Assembly (NCBI GenBank): GCA_017412765.1
Contig: JAFPWN010000044.1
Location: forward strand, 42,501-106,500
Origin: Oscillospiraceae bacterium
GTDB taxonomy: Bacteria > Bacillota > Clostridia > Oscillospirales > Oscillospiraceae
DNA: 64,000 nt
Reading direction: 5' to 3'
Below the pieces are notes generated by a model. The model was not told the origin of the DNA, searched no databases, and was given only the letters and a program-made list of their open reading frames with translations. Every line of letters starts with the position of its first letter. Position 1 is the first letter of the stretch. Both the position numbers and the translations under genes were made by a program. Shown here piece by piece: positions 8,625 to 16,862 of this stretch.

Positions 8625-9236
8625 ATGGAATTCAAATTTGATGAAATCATGAATAAGGTCTCCGAGACCGCAAAGACCGTAACCGATAAGGCGGGAGAGC
8701 TTGCAAAGCGCGCTAAGCTCTCAACAGACCTCGGCGGCGAGAGAAACGCTCTCAGGGACGCATACGCGGAGCTTGGAAAGGCGCTCTACGCTACCCTCGG
8801 CGACGATCTCGAGGGTGAGATCGCGGAGAAGGCGGCGAAGGTCAAGCTCAGCCTTGAGCTTATCGCGCAGAAGGAGGCGGAGCTTGAGGAGCTGAGAAGC
8901 AAGTCCGGCGACAGTCTCCGCATCAACATCAACGGCGAGAATCCCGAGATCGACGCGAAGATCGAGGAGGTCAAGGAGAAGGTCGCCGCAGGAGTCGAGG
9001 TCGTAAAGGAGAAGGCTGACGAGTACAGCGACAAAGCCGGCGAGGCGCTGAACGATCTCATCGAAAAGGGCGCGGCAAAGGTCGAGGAGCTGAAGAATCA
9101 GACCTGCGACAAGGCCGAGGACGTCTGCGAGGAGGTAGTCGAGGTCGTTGAGGAGACCGAGGAGAAGGCAGCCGACGCCGTCGAGGAAGTCAAGGACGCC
9201 GCTGAGGAAGCAACCGAGGAGAAGCCCGAAGAGTAA
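8625..9236 (+). CDS. Acidic coiled-coil protein with KEK/VEEV repeats, function unknown
   Basis: A 203-residue protein without signal peptide or membrane span. Residues 1-90 form an amphipathic helix (SETAKTVTDKAGELAKRAKL, then a LRDAYAELGKALY segment seen at the start of many small clostridial proteins). Residues 105-203 are a run of Lys/Glu/Val/Ala repeats of LEA/apolipoprotein-like character (VKEKADEYSDKAGEAL, VVEVVEETEEKAADAVEEV). Two cysteines occur near 160-170. It starts one base after lgt and its stop overlaps the GreA-type start (TAATG). I do not recognise a function; a structural or stress-protective helix is one possibility. Confidence 0.75.
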   Translation: MEFKFDEIMNKVSETAKTVTDKAGELAKRAKLSTDLGGERNALRDAYAELGKALYATLGDDLEGEIAEKAAKVKLSLELIAQKEAELEELRSKSGDSLRININGENPEIDAKIEEVKEKVAAGVEVVKEKADEYSDKAGEALNDLIEKGAAKVEELKNQTCDKAEDVCEEVVEVVEETEEKAADAVEEVKDAAEEATEEKPEE

Positions 9237-9739
9237 TGAACGACGAGCTGACTGCGGTCGATATAAAGAAAATGAAGGAGGAGCTGGAGTACAGAACGAA
9301 TACTCTGCGCGGAAAGCTTATCGCGGAGGTGCAGTACGCCCGTTCCTTCGGAGACCTCAGCGAGAATTTTGAATACAAGGCGGCGAAGCAGGAGAAAAAC
9401 CGAAACGAGAGCCGCATACGCTATCTCGAGCGCATGATAGCCTCGGCAAAGGTTATCGAGGTCAGTGAGAAAGAAGGAATAGCCGGACTTTTCAGCCGCG
9501 TGACCTTCCTTGCTGACGGCGACGACGAGCCGACCGAGGTGCGGATAGTCACCACCCTCAGGCAGAATCCGCTCGAGGGACTTATCTCGAAGGAGAGCCC
9601 CGTCGGCAGAGCGCTTCTGGGCAGGAAAGTCGGGGACAGGGTCACGATACGCGTTTCCGACGACTTTTCCTACGACGCGGTTATTCAGTCCATCGAGCCG
9701 GGCGAGGACGATGAAAGCCTCGAGATCATGAAGTTCTGA
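9236..9739 (+). CDS. greA: GreA/GreB-type transcript cleavage factor
   Basis: The 167-residue product has the Gre architecture: an N-terminal antiparallel coiled coil with tip motif GDLSENFEY at residues 39-47 (D40 and E43 reach the RNA polymerase active site to stimulate cleavage of backtracked RNA) and a C-terminal FKBP-like domain ending GRKVGDRVTI. It overlaps the preceding stop by one base (TAATG). Greater length than usual in the middle (GDDDEPTEVRIV) is minor. It could be a GreA paralogue rather than the main GreA. Confidence 0.9.
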   Translation: MNDELTAVDIKKMKEELEYRTNTLRGKLIAEVQYARSFGDLSENFEYKAAKQEKNRNESRIRYLERMIASAKVIEVSEKEGIAGLFSRVTFLADGDDEPTEVRIVTTLRQNPLEGLISKESPVGRALLGRKVGDRVTIRVSDDFSYDAVIQSIEPGEDDESLEIMKF

Positions 9740-9743
9740 AAAA

Positions 9744-9771
9744 AGCACCGCGCCCGATCGGGCGCGGTGCT
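9744..9771. terminator. Terminator between convergent greA and yitT-like genes
   Basis: A perfect 14-bp inverted repeat (9744-9757/9758-9771) preceded by A6 and followed by TAAAATTATA. The T-run lies on the minus strand, so it mainly ends the minus-strand membrane protein gene and can also serve greA. Confidence 0.85.
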
Positions 9772-9775
9772 AAAA

Positions 9776-10639
9776 TTATATATCCATAAAGCCCTTTCCG
9801 ATTATCTCGGAGGAGTTGACCATCGTGATGAACGCGCCGCGATCCGTGTTGCGGATGAAGGAGCGGAGAAGCACCGCCTGGCGCCGCGTGAGGACGGTCG
9901 TGATGACCTTTTCGTGCTGGTGTGAATAGGCGCCCTCGGCGTCTGAGATGGTTGCCGAGCGGTTCAGCTTGTTAATGATGAAAGCCTCAATCTCCTCGGG
10001 CTTTTTCGAGATTATCGTGATGTACTTGCGCGAGTTTATGCCGTCCATCACCATATCGACGAGGAAGGTCTTTGTGACAAGACCGAGCGTGCAGTAAAGT
10101 CCGGTGGGTATTCCGTATATCCAGAAGGTCGCAAGCACGATGAGCACGTCGGCGCACAGCAGAGCCTTGCCGATCGGCAGGGAAGTGTGCTTTGAAAGTA
10201 TCATCGCAACGATGTCCGTGCCGCCCGTTGAGGCGCCGATGTTGAAGACTATCGCGCTGCCGACGGCGGGAAGTATGACTGCCCACACAAGCTCAAGGAG
10301 CGGATCGTTCGTGAGCGGGTGATCGATCGGCATTATAAGCTCAAAGACCGATACAAAGCCGGAGAGCGCGAGAGAGGCATAGGTCGTAGCCCACGCGAAG
10401 CTCTTTCCGACGAAGATATATCCGAGGATTATGAGCAGTATGTTTATTATGAACATCGAGCCGCCGACGTTCAGCTGGGGAAAGAGGCTTGCGAGGATTA
10501 TCGCAAGACCTGAGGTGCCGCCCATCGCAAAGTTGTTCGGGGTTTTGAAAAAGCTGATACCGGCGGCAGTCACGATAAGTCCGGCGTTCAGCAGTAAAAA
10601 CCAGATCGCGTGGTCTTTGAATGTCTTTTTCTTTTCCAT
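9776..10639 (-). CDS. YitT-family membrane protein (DUF161/DUF2179)
   Basis: The 287 residues comprise five or six membrane helices in the N-terminal 200 (for example IWFLLLNAGLIVTAAGISFF), with the family motifs NNFAMGGTSGLA and NIGASTGGTDIVAMIL, and a C-terminal DUF2179 domain ending DRGAFITMVNSSEIIGKGF. The transport substrate of this widespread Firmicutes family is not established. The ATG at 10639 is preferred over an upstream extension because GAGGTAG lies just before it and a promoter lies 30 bp further up. Confidence 0.93.
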   Translation of the reverse strand: MEKKKTFKDHAIWFLLLNAGLIVTAAGISFFKTPNNFAMGGTSGLAIILASLFPQLNVGGSMFIINILLIILGYIFVGKSFAWATTYASLALSGFVSVFELIMPIDHPLTNDPLLELVWAVILPAVGSAIVFNIGASTGGTDIVAMILSKHTSLPIGKALLCADVLIVLATFWIYGIPTGLYCTLGLVTKTFLVDMVMDGINSRKYITIISKKPEEIEAFIINKLNRSATISDAEGAYSHQHEKVITTVLTRRQAVLLRSFIRNTDRGAFITMVNSSEIIGKGFMDI

Positions 10640-10670
10640 CTTTCTACCTCTTTCTTCTGAAAGCCCTCGT

Positions 10671-10699
10671 ATTATACGACGGAAAAATTGCGTATGCAA
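10671..10699 (-). promoter_or_regulatory. Sigma-A promoter of the yitT-like gene
   Basis: On the minus strand TTGCAT (10699-10694) and TATAAT (10676-10671) are 17 bp apart, about 30 bp before the start codon. Confidence 0.75.
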
Positions 10700-10720
10700 G
10701 AGGAAAATGAAATTTAAAAG

Positions 10721-11113
10721 TCATTCGGTCAGATAGTAGGTGAACGTGCCGGTGGAGAGAAGCTTGCCGCTCTCGTTCACGACGTCGCTTTTCATCACGG
10801 CGATGGTGCGCCCCACGCGGACAGTTTCCGCGGTGGCGATTATCCTGCCGGAGGAGACGTTCGACAGGTAGTTGTAGCTTGCGTTAAGAGTTACAGCCTT
10901 TTTTCCGTGAGCGCGCACCGCCAGACCTACTACCGAGTCCGAGAGCGCGTAGAGCATACCTCCGTGCACCATCCCGTAGGGATTGAGATGCACGTCGCTG
11001 ACCTCGACCTCGACGTAAAATTTCCCGTTCTCCTCGCGTACCTCGACGCCGAGAGAGTTGAGAAAGTGGTTCTTCCTGAATATTTCAAGCGCTGATTCGA
11101 CTGAATAATCCAT
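10721..11113 (-). CDS. PaaI-type hotdog-fold acyl-CoA thioesterase
   Basis: A 130-residue single hotdog domain. NPYGMVHGGMLYALSDSVVG (residues 44-63) is the PaaI/4HBT signature with the HGG helix start and the catalytic Asp. Such enzymes hydrolyse aryl- or acyl-CoA thioesters in the cytosol; the substrate cannot be read from the sequence. It is a single gene with its own promoter and AAGGAG ribosome binding site. Confidence 0.9.
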   Translation of the reverse strand: MDYSVESALEIFRKNHFLNSLGVEVREENGKFYVEVEVSDVHLNPYGMVHGGMLYALSDSVVGLAVRAHGKKAVTLNASYNYLSNVSSGRIIATAETVRVGRTIAVMKSDVVNESGKLLSTGTFTYYLTE

Positions 11114-11141
11114 GCTGCTTCTCCTTATATTAATCTGTCAC

Positions 11142-11170
11142 ATTGTAGCACATCGGAAGTAGAAACACAA
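11142..11170 (-). promoter_or_regulatory. Promoter of the PaaI-type thioesterase
   Basis: On the minus strand TTGTGT (11170-11165) and TACAAT (11147-11142) are 17 bp apart, with a TGC just before the -10 (extended -10). Confidence 0.65.
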
Positions 11171-11248
11171 TAGACAAAAGGATAACGAGCCAAGTTCGGA
11201 ATTATCCTGTTTTCGTCATATTTATTTTGAAAAAAGCCAAAATAGTTA

Positions 11249-11277
11249 TTGAAAAATCAGCAAAAAGAGTATATTAT
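11249..11277 (+). promoter_or_regulatory. Promoter immediately upstream of trmL
   Basis: TTGAAA (11249-11254) and TATTAT (11272-11277) are 17 bp apart. The predicted transcription start falls within a few bases of the GTG at 11286, leaving almost no 5' leader. Confidence 0.65.
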
Positions 11278-11285
11278 ATTCTACG

Positions 11286-11786
11286 GTGTTGAATTTGATA
11301 AATCTTGTTTTGGTAGAGCCGGAAATCCCGTCAAATACCGGCAACATAGCTCGCACCTGCGCCGCAACGAGGGCGCGGCTGCATCTCGTGAAGCCGCTCG
11401 GCTTCGATATCTCGGATAAGGCTGTCAAAAGAGCCGGACTTGACTATTGGCCGATGGTCGATATAACGGTCTACGAGGATATCGAGGACTTTCTCCGTCA
11501 GCATGGGGATGAAAAGCTCTGGCTGACCACGACTAAGGCGCCGAGATGCTATACCGAGGCTGACCTCACCGGCGACGTGTGGATCCTCTTCGGCAAGGAG
11601 ACGGCGGGGCTTCCGCTGTGGCTCCGCGAGAGATACCGGGATAGGTGCGTCCGCCTTCCGATGAGGTCTGAGGCGCGAAGCCTCAACCTCGGAAATACGG
11701 CGGCAGTTATGTGCTATGAGGCTCTCCGGCAGCAGGGCTTTCCCGAGCTGAGGGATTTCGGCGAGATGAAAGATGAACAGGTTTAA
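11286..11786 (+). CDS. trmL: tRNA (cytidine34-2'-O)-methyltransferase TrmL
   Basis: This SPOUT enzyme 2'-O-methylates the wobble base of tRNA-Leu. The 166-residue product shows NLVLVEPEIPSNTGNIARTC at the start, KPLGFDISDKAVKRAGLDYW in the middle and the trefoil knot GKETAGLP ... RSLNLGNTAAVMCYEAL at the end, all TrmL signatures. The start is uncertain: GTG 11286, TTG 11289 or TTG 11295 are possible, none with a recognisable Shine-Dalgarno, and the promoter is so close that a leaderless mRNA is plausible. pgk follows after 39 nt and may be co-transcribed. Confidence 0.93.
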   Translation: MLNLINLVLVEPEIPSNTGNIARTCAATRARLHLVKPLGFDISDKAVKRAGLDYWPMVDITVYEDIEDFLRQHGDEKLWLTTTKAPRCYTEADLTGDVWILFGKETAGLPLWLRERYRDRCVRLPMRSEARSLNLGNTAAVMCYEALRQQGFPELRDFGEMKDEQV

Positions 11787-11825
11787 CCAACTATTTAGTA
11801 TATTATTGTAAAGGAGATTTTCGCT

Positions 11826-13100
11826 ATGAACTATCAGAAGAAATCTGTCCGCGACATCGACGTCAAGGGCAAAAAGGTGCTCCTCCGCTGCGACTTCAAC
11901 GTACCCACCAAGAATGGCGTCATCACGAGCGACAAGCGCATCGTCGCCGCCCTGCCCACCATCAAGTACCTGCTTGAGAACGGCGCGGCAGTCATCGCCT
12001 GCAGCCATATGGGCAAGCCCAACGCGACCTTCGACTCCTTTGTAAAGAAGCAGACCGAGAAGGGCGCGGATCCCGCGACCCTCACCGAGGACGCGTGGAA
12101 GAAGAGCCTCAAGAAGCTCTCCCTCAAGCCCGTAGCCGAGCGCCTTTCCGAGCTTCTCGGCCAGGAGGTCAAGATGGCGAGCGACGTCTGCGGCGAGTCC
12201 GCTCAGGCTCTTGCCGCCGAGCTGAAGCCCGGCGAGCTTATGCTCCTTGAGAACACCCGCTTCGAGAAGGGCGAGACCAAGAACGATCCCGAGCTCTCCA
12301 AAAAGCTCGCTTCCCTCGCTGATATCTTCGTTTCCGACGCATTCGGAACCGTACACCGCGCTCACGCCACCACCGCCGGCGTAACCGAGTATCTCCCCGC
12401 AGTCTGCGGATTCCTTATCGAGAAGGAGATCGGCATCATGGGCAAGGCTCTTGCCGATCCCGAGCGTCCCTTTGTCGCCATCCTCGGCGGCGCCAAGGTC
12501 TCCGATAAGCTCAACGTTATCTCCAACCTTCTTGAGAAGGTCGATACCCTTATCATCGGCGGCGGCATGGCCTATACCTTCCTCGCAGCCAAGGGCTACA
12601 CCGTCGGCACCAGCCTTCTCGACTCCGAGAAGCTCGACTACTGCCGCGAGATGATGAAGAAGGCGGAGGAGAAGGGCGTAAAGCTTCTTCTTCCGGTCGA
12701 CACCGTCGTTTCCAAGTCCTTCCCCGATCCCATCGACGGACCGGTCGAGGTCTGCACCGTCGATTCCGACAAGATCCCTGCCGACCTTATGGGTCTTGAC
12801 ATCGGTGAGAAGACCCGCGAGCTCTTTGCCGACGCTGTAAAGAGCGCCAAGACCGTTGTCTGGAACGGCCCGATGGGCGTTTTCGAGAACCCGACCCTCG
12901 CAAAGGGCACCATTGCCGTTGCGCAGGCTCTCGCAGATTCCGAGGCTATCACCATTGTCGGCGGCGGCGACTCCGCTGCTGCCTGCGAGCAGCTCGGCTT
13001 TGCCGATAAGATCACCCACATCTCCACCGGCGGCGGCGCCTCCCTCGAGTTCCTTGAGGGCAAGGAGCTTCCGGGCGTGGCGGCTCTCCTCGATAAATAA
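11826..13100 (+). CDS. pgk: Phosphoglycerate kinase with an unusual N-domain insertion
   Basis: Pgk makes ATP from 1,3-bisphosphoglycerate in glycolysis. The 424-residue product has the substrate-binding LRCDFNVP (20-27), SHMGKP, the linker GGAKVSDKL and the nucleotide loop [13 protein letters not shown] near 375. It is longer than the usual ~395 residues because residues 66-98 form a charged Lys-rich stretch between HMGKP and SLKPVAERL, where most Pgks have about ten residues. Start ATG follows AAAGGAG. It heads a pgk-tpiA-gpmA cluster; gapdh is not in the window. Confidence 0.97.
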   Translation: MNYQKKSVRDIDVKGKKVLLRCDFNVPTKNGVITSDKRIVAALPTIKYLLENGAAVIACSHMGKPNATFDSFVKKQTEKGADPATLTEDAWKKSLKKLSLKPVAERLSELLGQEVKMASDVCGESAQALAAELKPGELMLLENTRFEKGETKNDPELSKKLASLADIFVSDAFGTVHRAHATTAGVTEYLPAVCGFLIEKEIGIMGKALADPERPFVAILGGAKVSDKLNVISNLLEKVDTLIIGGGMAYTFLAAKGYTVGTSLLDSEKLDYCREMMKKAEEKGVKLLLPVDTVVSKSFPDPIDGPVEVCTVDSDKIPADLMGLDIGEKTRELFADAVKSAKTVVWNGPMGVFENPTLAKGTIAVAQALADSEAITIVGGGDSAAACEQLGFADKITHISTGGGASLEFLEGKELPGVAALLDK

Positions 13101-13111
13101 TTATCGCTTAT

Positions 13112-13135
13112 AAGGGGCGGAGCATTCCGCCCCTT
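13112..13135 (+). other. Intercistronic hairpin between pgk and tpiA
   Basis: Perfect 10-bp arms AAGGGGCGGA/TCCGCCCCTT around GCAT. No T-run follows, so I read it as an mRNA-stabilising or processing hairpin rather than a terminator. Confidence 0.6.
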
Positions 13136-13186
13136 GAAGCGCGCCCATAACCCCTGATATCTACACAAGAAAGAAGTGTTTCACAT

Positions 13187-13960
13187 ATGAACAGAAAATA
13201 CCGCAAGACAGTTATAGCCGGTAACTGGAAAATGAACAAGCTCCCCAGCGAGGTCAAGCCCTTTGCCGACGAGCTCAAGACCCTCGTTCCCAAGCAGAAG
13301 TGGTGCGACGTCGTCATCTGCGCGCCGTTCGTCGATCTGCCCGCAGCCGTCAAGGCTTTCCGCGACGCTAAGGTCGGAGTCGGCGCAGAGAACCTCAACG
13401 AGAACGAGAAGGGCGCCTTCACCGGCGAGGTCAGCGCCAATATGCTGACCGACCTCGGCGTAAAGTACGTCATCATCGGCCACTCCGAGAGAAGGCAGTA
13501 TTACGGCGAGACCGATTTCTCCGTAAACGCCAAGGTTCACACCGCCCTCGAGGCAGGTCTTAACCCCATCGTATGCGTCGGTGAGTCCCTCGCTCAGCGC
13601 GAAAAGGGCATTACCCTCGAGCTTATCGCTCTTCAGGTAAAGACCGCTCTCGCCGGAGTTTCCGCGGATAAGATGCGCCGCGTGATCATTGCCTATGAGC
13701 CGATCTGGGCTATCGGCACCGGCAAGACAGCCACCGCCGAGCAGGCTAACGAGGTCTGCTCCGCGATCCGCGCCGTCATCCGCGATATTTACGGCGCGAG
13801 AGTCGCCCGTTCCGTTACCATCCAGTACGGCGGAAGCATGAATGAGAAGAACGCCGCAGAGCTTCTCGCTCAGCCCGACATCGACGGCGGTCTTATCGGC
13901 GGCGCAAGCCTCGTTCCCGAGAAGTTTGCCGCCATCATCAACGCTGCAAATCAGGACTAA
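13187..13960 (+). CDS. tpiA: Triosephosphate isomerase
   Basis: The 257-residue TIM barrel interconverts DHAP and glyceraldehyde-3-phosphate. AGNWKMNK near residue 11 carries the catalytic Lys, IIGHSERR near 100 the catalytic His, and AYEPIWAIGTGKTA near 168 the catalytic Glu and loop 6; the phosphate loop YGGSMNEKN follows. It has normal length and lies between pgk and gpmA. Confidence 0.98.
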   Translation: MNRKYRKTVIAGNWKMNKLPSEVKPFADELKTLVPKQKWCDVVICAPFVDLPAAVKAFRDAKVGVGAENLNENEKGAFTGEVSANMLTDLGVKYVIIGHSERRQYYGETDFSVNAKVHTALEAGLNPIVCVGESLAQREKGITLELIALQVKTALAGVSADKMRRVIIAYEPIWAIGTGKTATAEQANEVCSAIRAVIRDIYGARVARSVTIQYGGSMNEKNAAELLAQPDIDGGLIGGASLVPEKFAAIINAANQD

Positions 13961-13983
13961 TTAAATAATAAGGAGAAAATACT

Positions 13984-14730
13984 ATGACTAAACTCGTACT
14001 TGTCCGTCACGGCGAATCTGAGTGGAACAAGCTCAACCTCTTCACCGGCTGGACCGACGTAGAGCTCAGCGATAAGGGCCGCGAGGAGGCGAAGAACGCC
14101 GGCAAGGTTATGAAGGAGCTCGGCTATGACTTCGACGTCTGCTACACCTCCTACCTCAAGCGCGCCATCCACACCCTCAACATCGCCCTTGATGAGATGG
14201 ACAGAGCATGGCTGCCCGTTATCAAGAGCTGGAAGCTCAACGAGCGTCACTACGGCGCGCTGCAGGGCCTCAACAAGTCCGAGACCGCCGAGAAGTACGG
14301 CGAGGAGCAGGTTAAGATCTGGCGCCGCAGCTTCGACGTAAAGCCGCCCGAGCTCAGCGAGGACGATCCCCGCTCCGCGACGAAGCAGGCTATGTTCCGC
14401 GACGTTCCGAAGGAGTGCCTCCCGGCAAACGAGAGCCTTGAGACCACCATCGAGCGCGTCGTTCCCTACTTCGAGGAGGTCATCAAGAAGGATATGCAGG
14501 CAGGCAAGCGCGTGATCATTGCCGCCCACGGCAACTCCCTCCGCGCCCTTGTCAAGTACTTCGACAACCTCTCCGACGAGGAGATCATCGGCGTCAATAT
14601 CCCGACCGGCACTCCGCTCGTCTATGAGTTTGACGATAACTTCAACGTTATCCGTCACTACTACCTCGGCGACCAGGACGCTATCAACGCTAAGATGCAG
14701 GCTGTTGCCAACCAGGGCAAGAAGCAGTAA
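13984..14730 (+). CDS. gpmA: 2,3-bisphosphoglycerate-dependent phosphoglycerate mutase
   Basis: The 248-residue product opens [20 protein letters not shown], with the phospho-accepting His in RHGES, and has the second catalytic His in [14 protein letters not shown] near residue 183. It interconverts 3- and 2-phosphoglycerate. Start has AAGGAG 7 nt upstream and follows tpiA by 23 nt. Confidence 0.98.
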   Translation: MTKLVLVRHGESEWNKLNLFTGWTDVELSDKGREEAKNAGKVMKELGYDFDVCYTSYLKRAIHTLNIALDEMDRAWLPVIKSWKLNERHYGALQGLNKSETAEKYGEEQVKIWRRSFDVKPPELSEDDPRSATKQAMFRDVPKECLPANESLETTIERVVPYFEEVIKKDMQAGKRVIIAAHGNSLRALVKYFDNLSDEEIIGVNIPTGTPLVYEFDDNFNVIRHYYLGDQDAINAKMQAVANQGKKQ

Positions 14731-14735
14731 TCATT

Positions 14736-14834
14736 GCTTGTCTTTTTCCGCCCGGCTTCGTTATACTTTCTTGCCGTACTTGAAGTACTGCCTGCGAAAG
14801 AAAGCCTCGCCGGACGAAAAAATACAGCGCAAGC
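14736..14834. repeat. 99-nt imperfect palindromic element after gpmA
   Basis: The outer arms begin and end with GCTTG/CAAGC and contain CCGCCCGGC against GCCGGACG. Inside, CTTTCTT (14766-14772) opposes AAAGAAAG, and the apex is GTACTTGAAGTAC (14776-14788), a 6-bp palindrome with one central base. The whole stretch folds as one long hairpin. Its form (nested arms, short apex, location after a stop codon) is that of dispersed palindromic repeats in clostridial genomes. No second copy is in the window. Confidence 0.55.
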
Positions 14835-14869
14835 ATCCGGGATATATTCATAATATTCAAACCGATATT

Positions 14870-14901
14870 CACCCCCGTCAGACGATGACGGGGGTGTTTT
14901 T
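14870..14901 (+). terminator. Terminator of the pgk-tpiA-gpmA cluster
   Basis: Perfect 11-bp arms (14870-14880/14886-14896) with loop GACGA followed by TTTTT. Confidence 0.9.
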
Positions 14902-14940
14902 GTGCAATATGCTATAAAATTTGCCGCTTTAATGTGCTGA

Positions 14941-14987
14941 ATTTATAAATATTAAGTATTGCAATTTATAAATATTCATAATATAAT
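14941..14987 (+). promoter_or_regulatory. Promoter with two 13-bp direct repeats upstream of the amino-acid ABC transporter
   Basis: TTGCAA (14959-14964) and TATAAT (14982-14987) are 17 bp apart. The sequence ATTTATAAATATT occurs twice, at 14941-14953 and 14964-14976, 23 bp apart; the second copy fills the promoter spacer. A repressor bound there would block RNA polymerase. The repressor is unknown; an ArgR-like protein is only a guess. Confidence 0.6.
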
Positions 14988-15026
14988 GCGTTCATCCGAT
15001 AAATATTCAGGAAAGAGGATGAAACA

Positions 15027-16004
15027 ATGAATAAAATTTCAAAGATCGTTGCGCTTGCGCTTTCACTTATTATGGTTTTCGCGCTCGCATCCTGCTCCAC
15101 CACCGTAAATAATGCTCCGTCAGACAGCAGCACCGACGCGCCTGCAGCGAGCAATGACGCGCCTGCAGCGAGCAATGACGCGCCTGCAGCGAGCAATGAC
15201 GCACCCGCTGCGTCGAACGACGCTCCGGCGACATCTAACGATACGCCTGCCGCTTCGACCGTCACCACCGTAAACCCCGGCAAGCTCACCGTAGCGACAA
15301 GCCCGGACTTCGCACCCTACGAGTTCTACTCTGTCGGCGCTGACGGCACCATGAGCCTCGCGGGCTTCGACATAGCTCTCGCGCAGTACATAGCTGATTA
15401 CATGGGACTTGAGCTTGAGATAGTGACCGTTGACTTCGACGGCGTTCTCATGGAGCTTCAGACCAAGAGCGTAGACCTCGGTCTTGCGGGACTATCCGCG
15501 GATCCCAAGCGCGCCGGCATCATGGACTTCTCCACCATCTACTATGAGGGCGGCCAGAGCTTTGTGACCACCCAGGCGAACAAGGATAAGTTCGCCACTC
15601 TCGACGATACCAACAAGGCTGACGTTTCCGTCGGCGCTCAGATCGGCTCCATCCAGGTTGACCTCGCTGAGAAGTTCAGCCCCGACGCCGACATCGTTAA
15701 GCTCGTAAAGGTCACCGATATCATCGCTGAGCTCATCACCGGCAAGCTCGACGGCGCTTACATCGAGACCGCCGTTGCCGAGAACTACGCAAAGAACTAT
15801 CCCGACCTCGCCATCGTGCTCGACGTTCCCTATGAGGATTCCGAGGGCAGCGCAGTCGGCGTTCAGAAGGACAATCCCGAGCTTTTAGCGGCTGTAAACG
15901 CCGCCGTTGAACAGGCTCTTGCGGACGGCAGCATGGCAAAGTTCATCGCTGAGGCAAACGAGCTCTCCACCGGAGATATTTACGAGGGACTCCTCGAGGG
16001 CTAA
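15027..16004 (+). CDS. Amino-acid ABC transporter substrate-binding lipoprotein
   Basis: A 325-residue type-3 (SBP_bac_3) binding protein. The signal peptide ends in lipobox LASC with lipidated Cys at residue 23. Residues 24-80 are an Ala/Pro/Ser/Asn/Asp linker of seven-residue PAASNDA-type repeats, followed by the binding domain: LTVATSPDFAPYEFY, GFDIALAQYIADYMG and DLGLAGLSADPKRA are family signatures. The linker tethers the domain outside the membrane. The permease and ATPase follow; a 10-bp intercistronic hairpin should keep this component in excess. Confidence 0.94.
   Translation: MNKISKIVALALSLIMVFALASCSTTVNNAPSDSSTDAPAASNDAPAASNDAPAASNDAPAASNDAPATSNDTPAASTVTTVNPGKLTVATSPDFAPYEFYSVGADGTMSLAGFDIALAQYIADYMGLELEIVTVDFDGVLMELQTKSVDLGLAGLSADPKRAGIMDFSTIYYEGGQSFVTTQANKDKFATLDDTNKADVSVGAQIGSIQVDLAEKFSPDADIVKLVKVTDIIAELITGKLDGAYIETAVAENYAKNYPDLAIVLDVPYEDSEGSAVGVQKDNPELLAAVNAAVEQALADGSMAKFIAEANELSTGDIYEGLLEG
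15135..15260 (+). repeat. 21-bp tandem repeats encoding the lipoprotein linker
   Basis: Three identical 21-bp units (15135-15155, 15156-15176, 15177-15197) are followed by three diverged units to 15260. All are in frame and encode DAPAASN-type heptads, so unit-number changes alter only linker length. Confidence 0.9.
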
Positions 16005-16025
16005 GCAGCACCACACAATAAAATC

Positions 16026-16049
16026 GAGGGAGAGCACAAGCTCTCCCTC
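16026..16049 (+). other. Intercistronic hairpin between binding protein and permease genes
   Basis: Perfect 10-bp arms GAGGGAGAGC/GCTCTCCCTC with loop ACAA and a weak T-content tail. It is placed where attenuation or 3'-end protection would raise binding protein over permease. Confidence 0.65.
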
Positions 16050-16067
16050 TTGCGAGGTTAAAAGACT

Positions 16068-16862
16068 ATGGGCGACCTTATAAAAATAGAAAATTTCTCA
16101 AAAATCGGGCCGTTTATGAAGCTCTTCTGGCAGGGCACGGGAGTTACCGTTCTTCTGAGCCTTTTCACCGTTGCCATCGGCTTCATGCTGGCGATAGTGC
16201 TTGCAACGATGCGCCTGAGCGAGTTCAGACCGCTCGCGTTTCTCGGCATGACGAAGGAAGGCAAGCTGACCGACAATCCCACGCTGCGCGCGATCGCGAA
16301 GTTCAACCCGCTGAGCTTTCTTGCGACGGCTTACGTCGAGATTCTGCGCTCAACGCCGGTAATAGTTCAGATATTTATCATTTATTACGGCGTTTTCGGC
16401 GTTATCAGCCTTCCGAAGTTCACATTTTTGGGCTTTGTGAAGTTTGAGCGCTTCTTCCCGGGCGTCGTTGCGCTCGGAATGAACTCCGGCGCCTATCTCT
16501 GCGAGATCATGCGAAGCGGCATCCAGTCCATCGACCGAGGCCAGACCGAGGCGGCGCGAAGCCTCGGACTCAGCGCATTCCAGACTCTGCGCTTTATCAT
16601 TCTTCCGCAGGCGATAAAAAACATACTGCCCGCGATAGCAAACGAGTTCGTCGTTATAATCAAGGAGTCCGCGATAACGTACACCATCGGCGTACAGGAC
16701 ATTATGAGCGCCGTAAACTCAGTAAAGAGCGCGACCTTTACGATCATGGAGCCGCTGCTTGTTGCGACGGCGATCTACTTCTGCCTCTGCTTCCCGACGA
16801 GCAAGATAATAGCATACATCGAAAGGAGGATGAGCCGTGGCGACCGCAGACACAATGATTGA
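16068..16862 (+). CDS. Amino-acid ABC transporter permease
   Basis: The 264-residue HisM/GlnP-type permease has five to six membrane helices. The conserved EAA loop [27 protein letters not shown] lies near residue 163 and [20 protein letters not shown] near 86; these contact the ATPase. The insertion [29 protein letters not shown] is longer than in many family members. Its end overlaps the ATPase gene by 26 nt. Confidence 0.94.
   Translation: MGDLIKIENFSKIGPFMKLFWQGTGVTVLLSLFTVAIGFMLAIVLATMRLSEFRPLAFLGMTKEGKLTDNPTLRAIAKFNPLSFLATAYVEILRSTPVIVQIFIIYYGVFGVISLPKFTFLGFVKFERFFPGVVALGMNSGAYLCEIMRSGIQSIDRGQTEAARSLGLSAFQTLRFIILPQAIKNILPAIANEFVVIIKESAITYTIGVQDIMSAVNSVKSATFTIMEPLLVATAIYFCLCFPTSKIIAYIERRMSRGDRRHND

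Noticed and set aside
13112..13135. Intrinsic terminator between pgk and tpiA
   Set aside because: The stem is perfect but no T-run follows, and tpiA continues the pathway, so I keep it only as a hairpin.
14519..14917. 132-codon frame running from gpmA into the intergenic gap
   Set aside because: It is out of frame with gpmA, of low complexity, and runs through the palindrome and terminator.
15135..15260. Possible CRISPR array
   Set aside because: The 21-bp units are contiguous without spacers and lie in frame in a lipoprotein linker.
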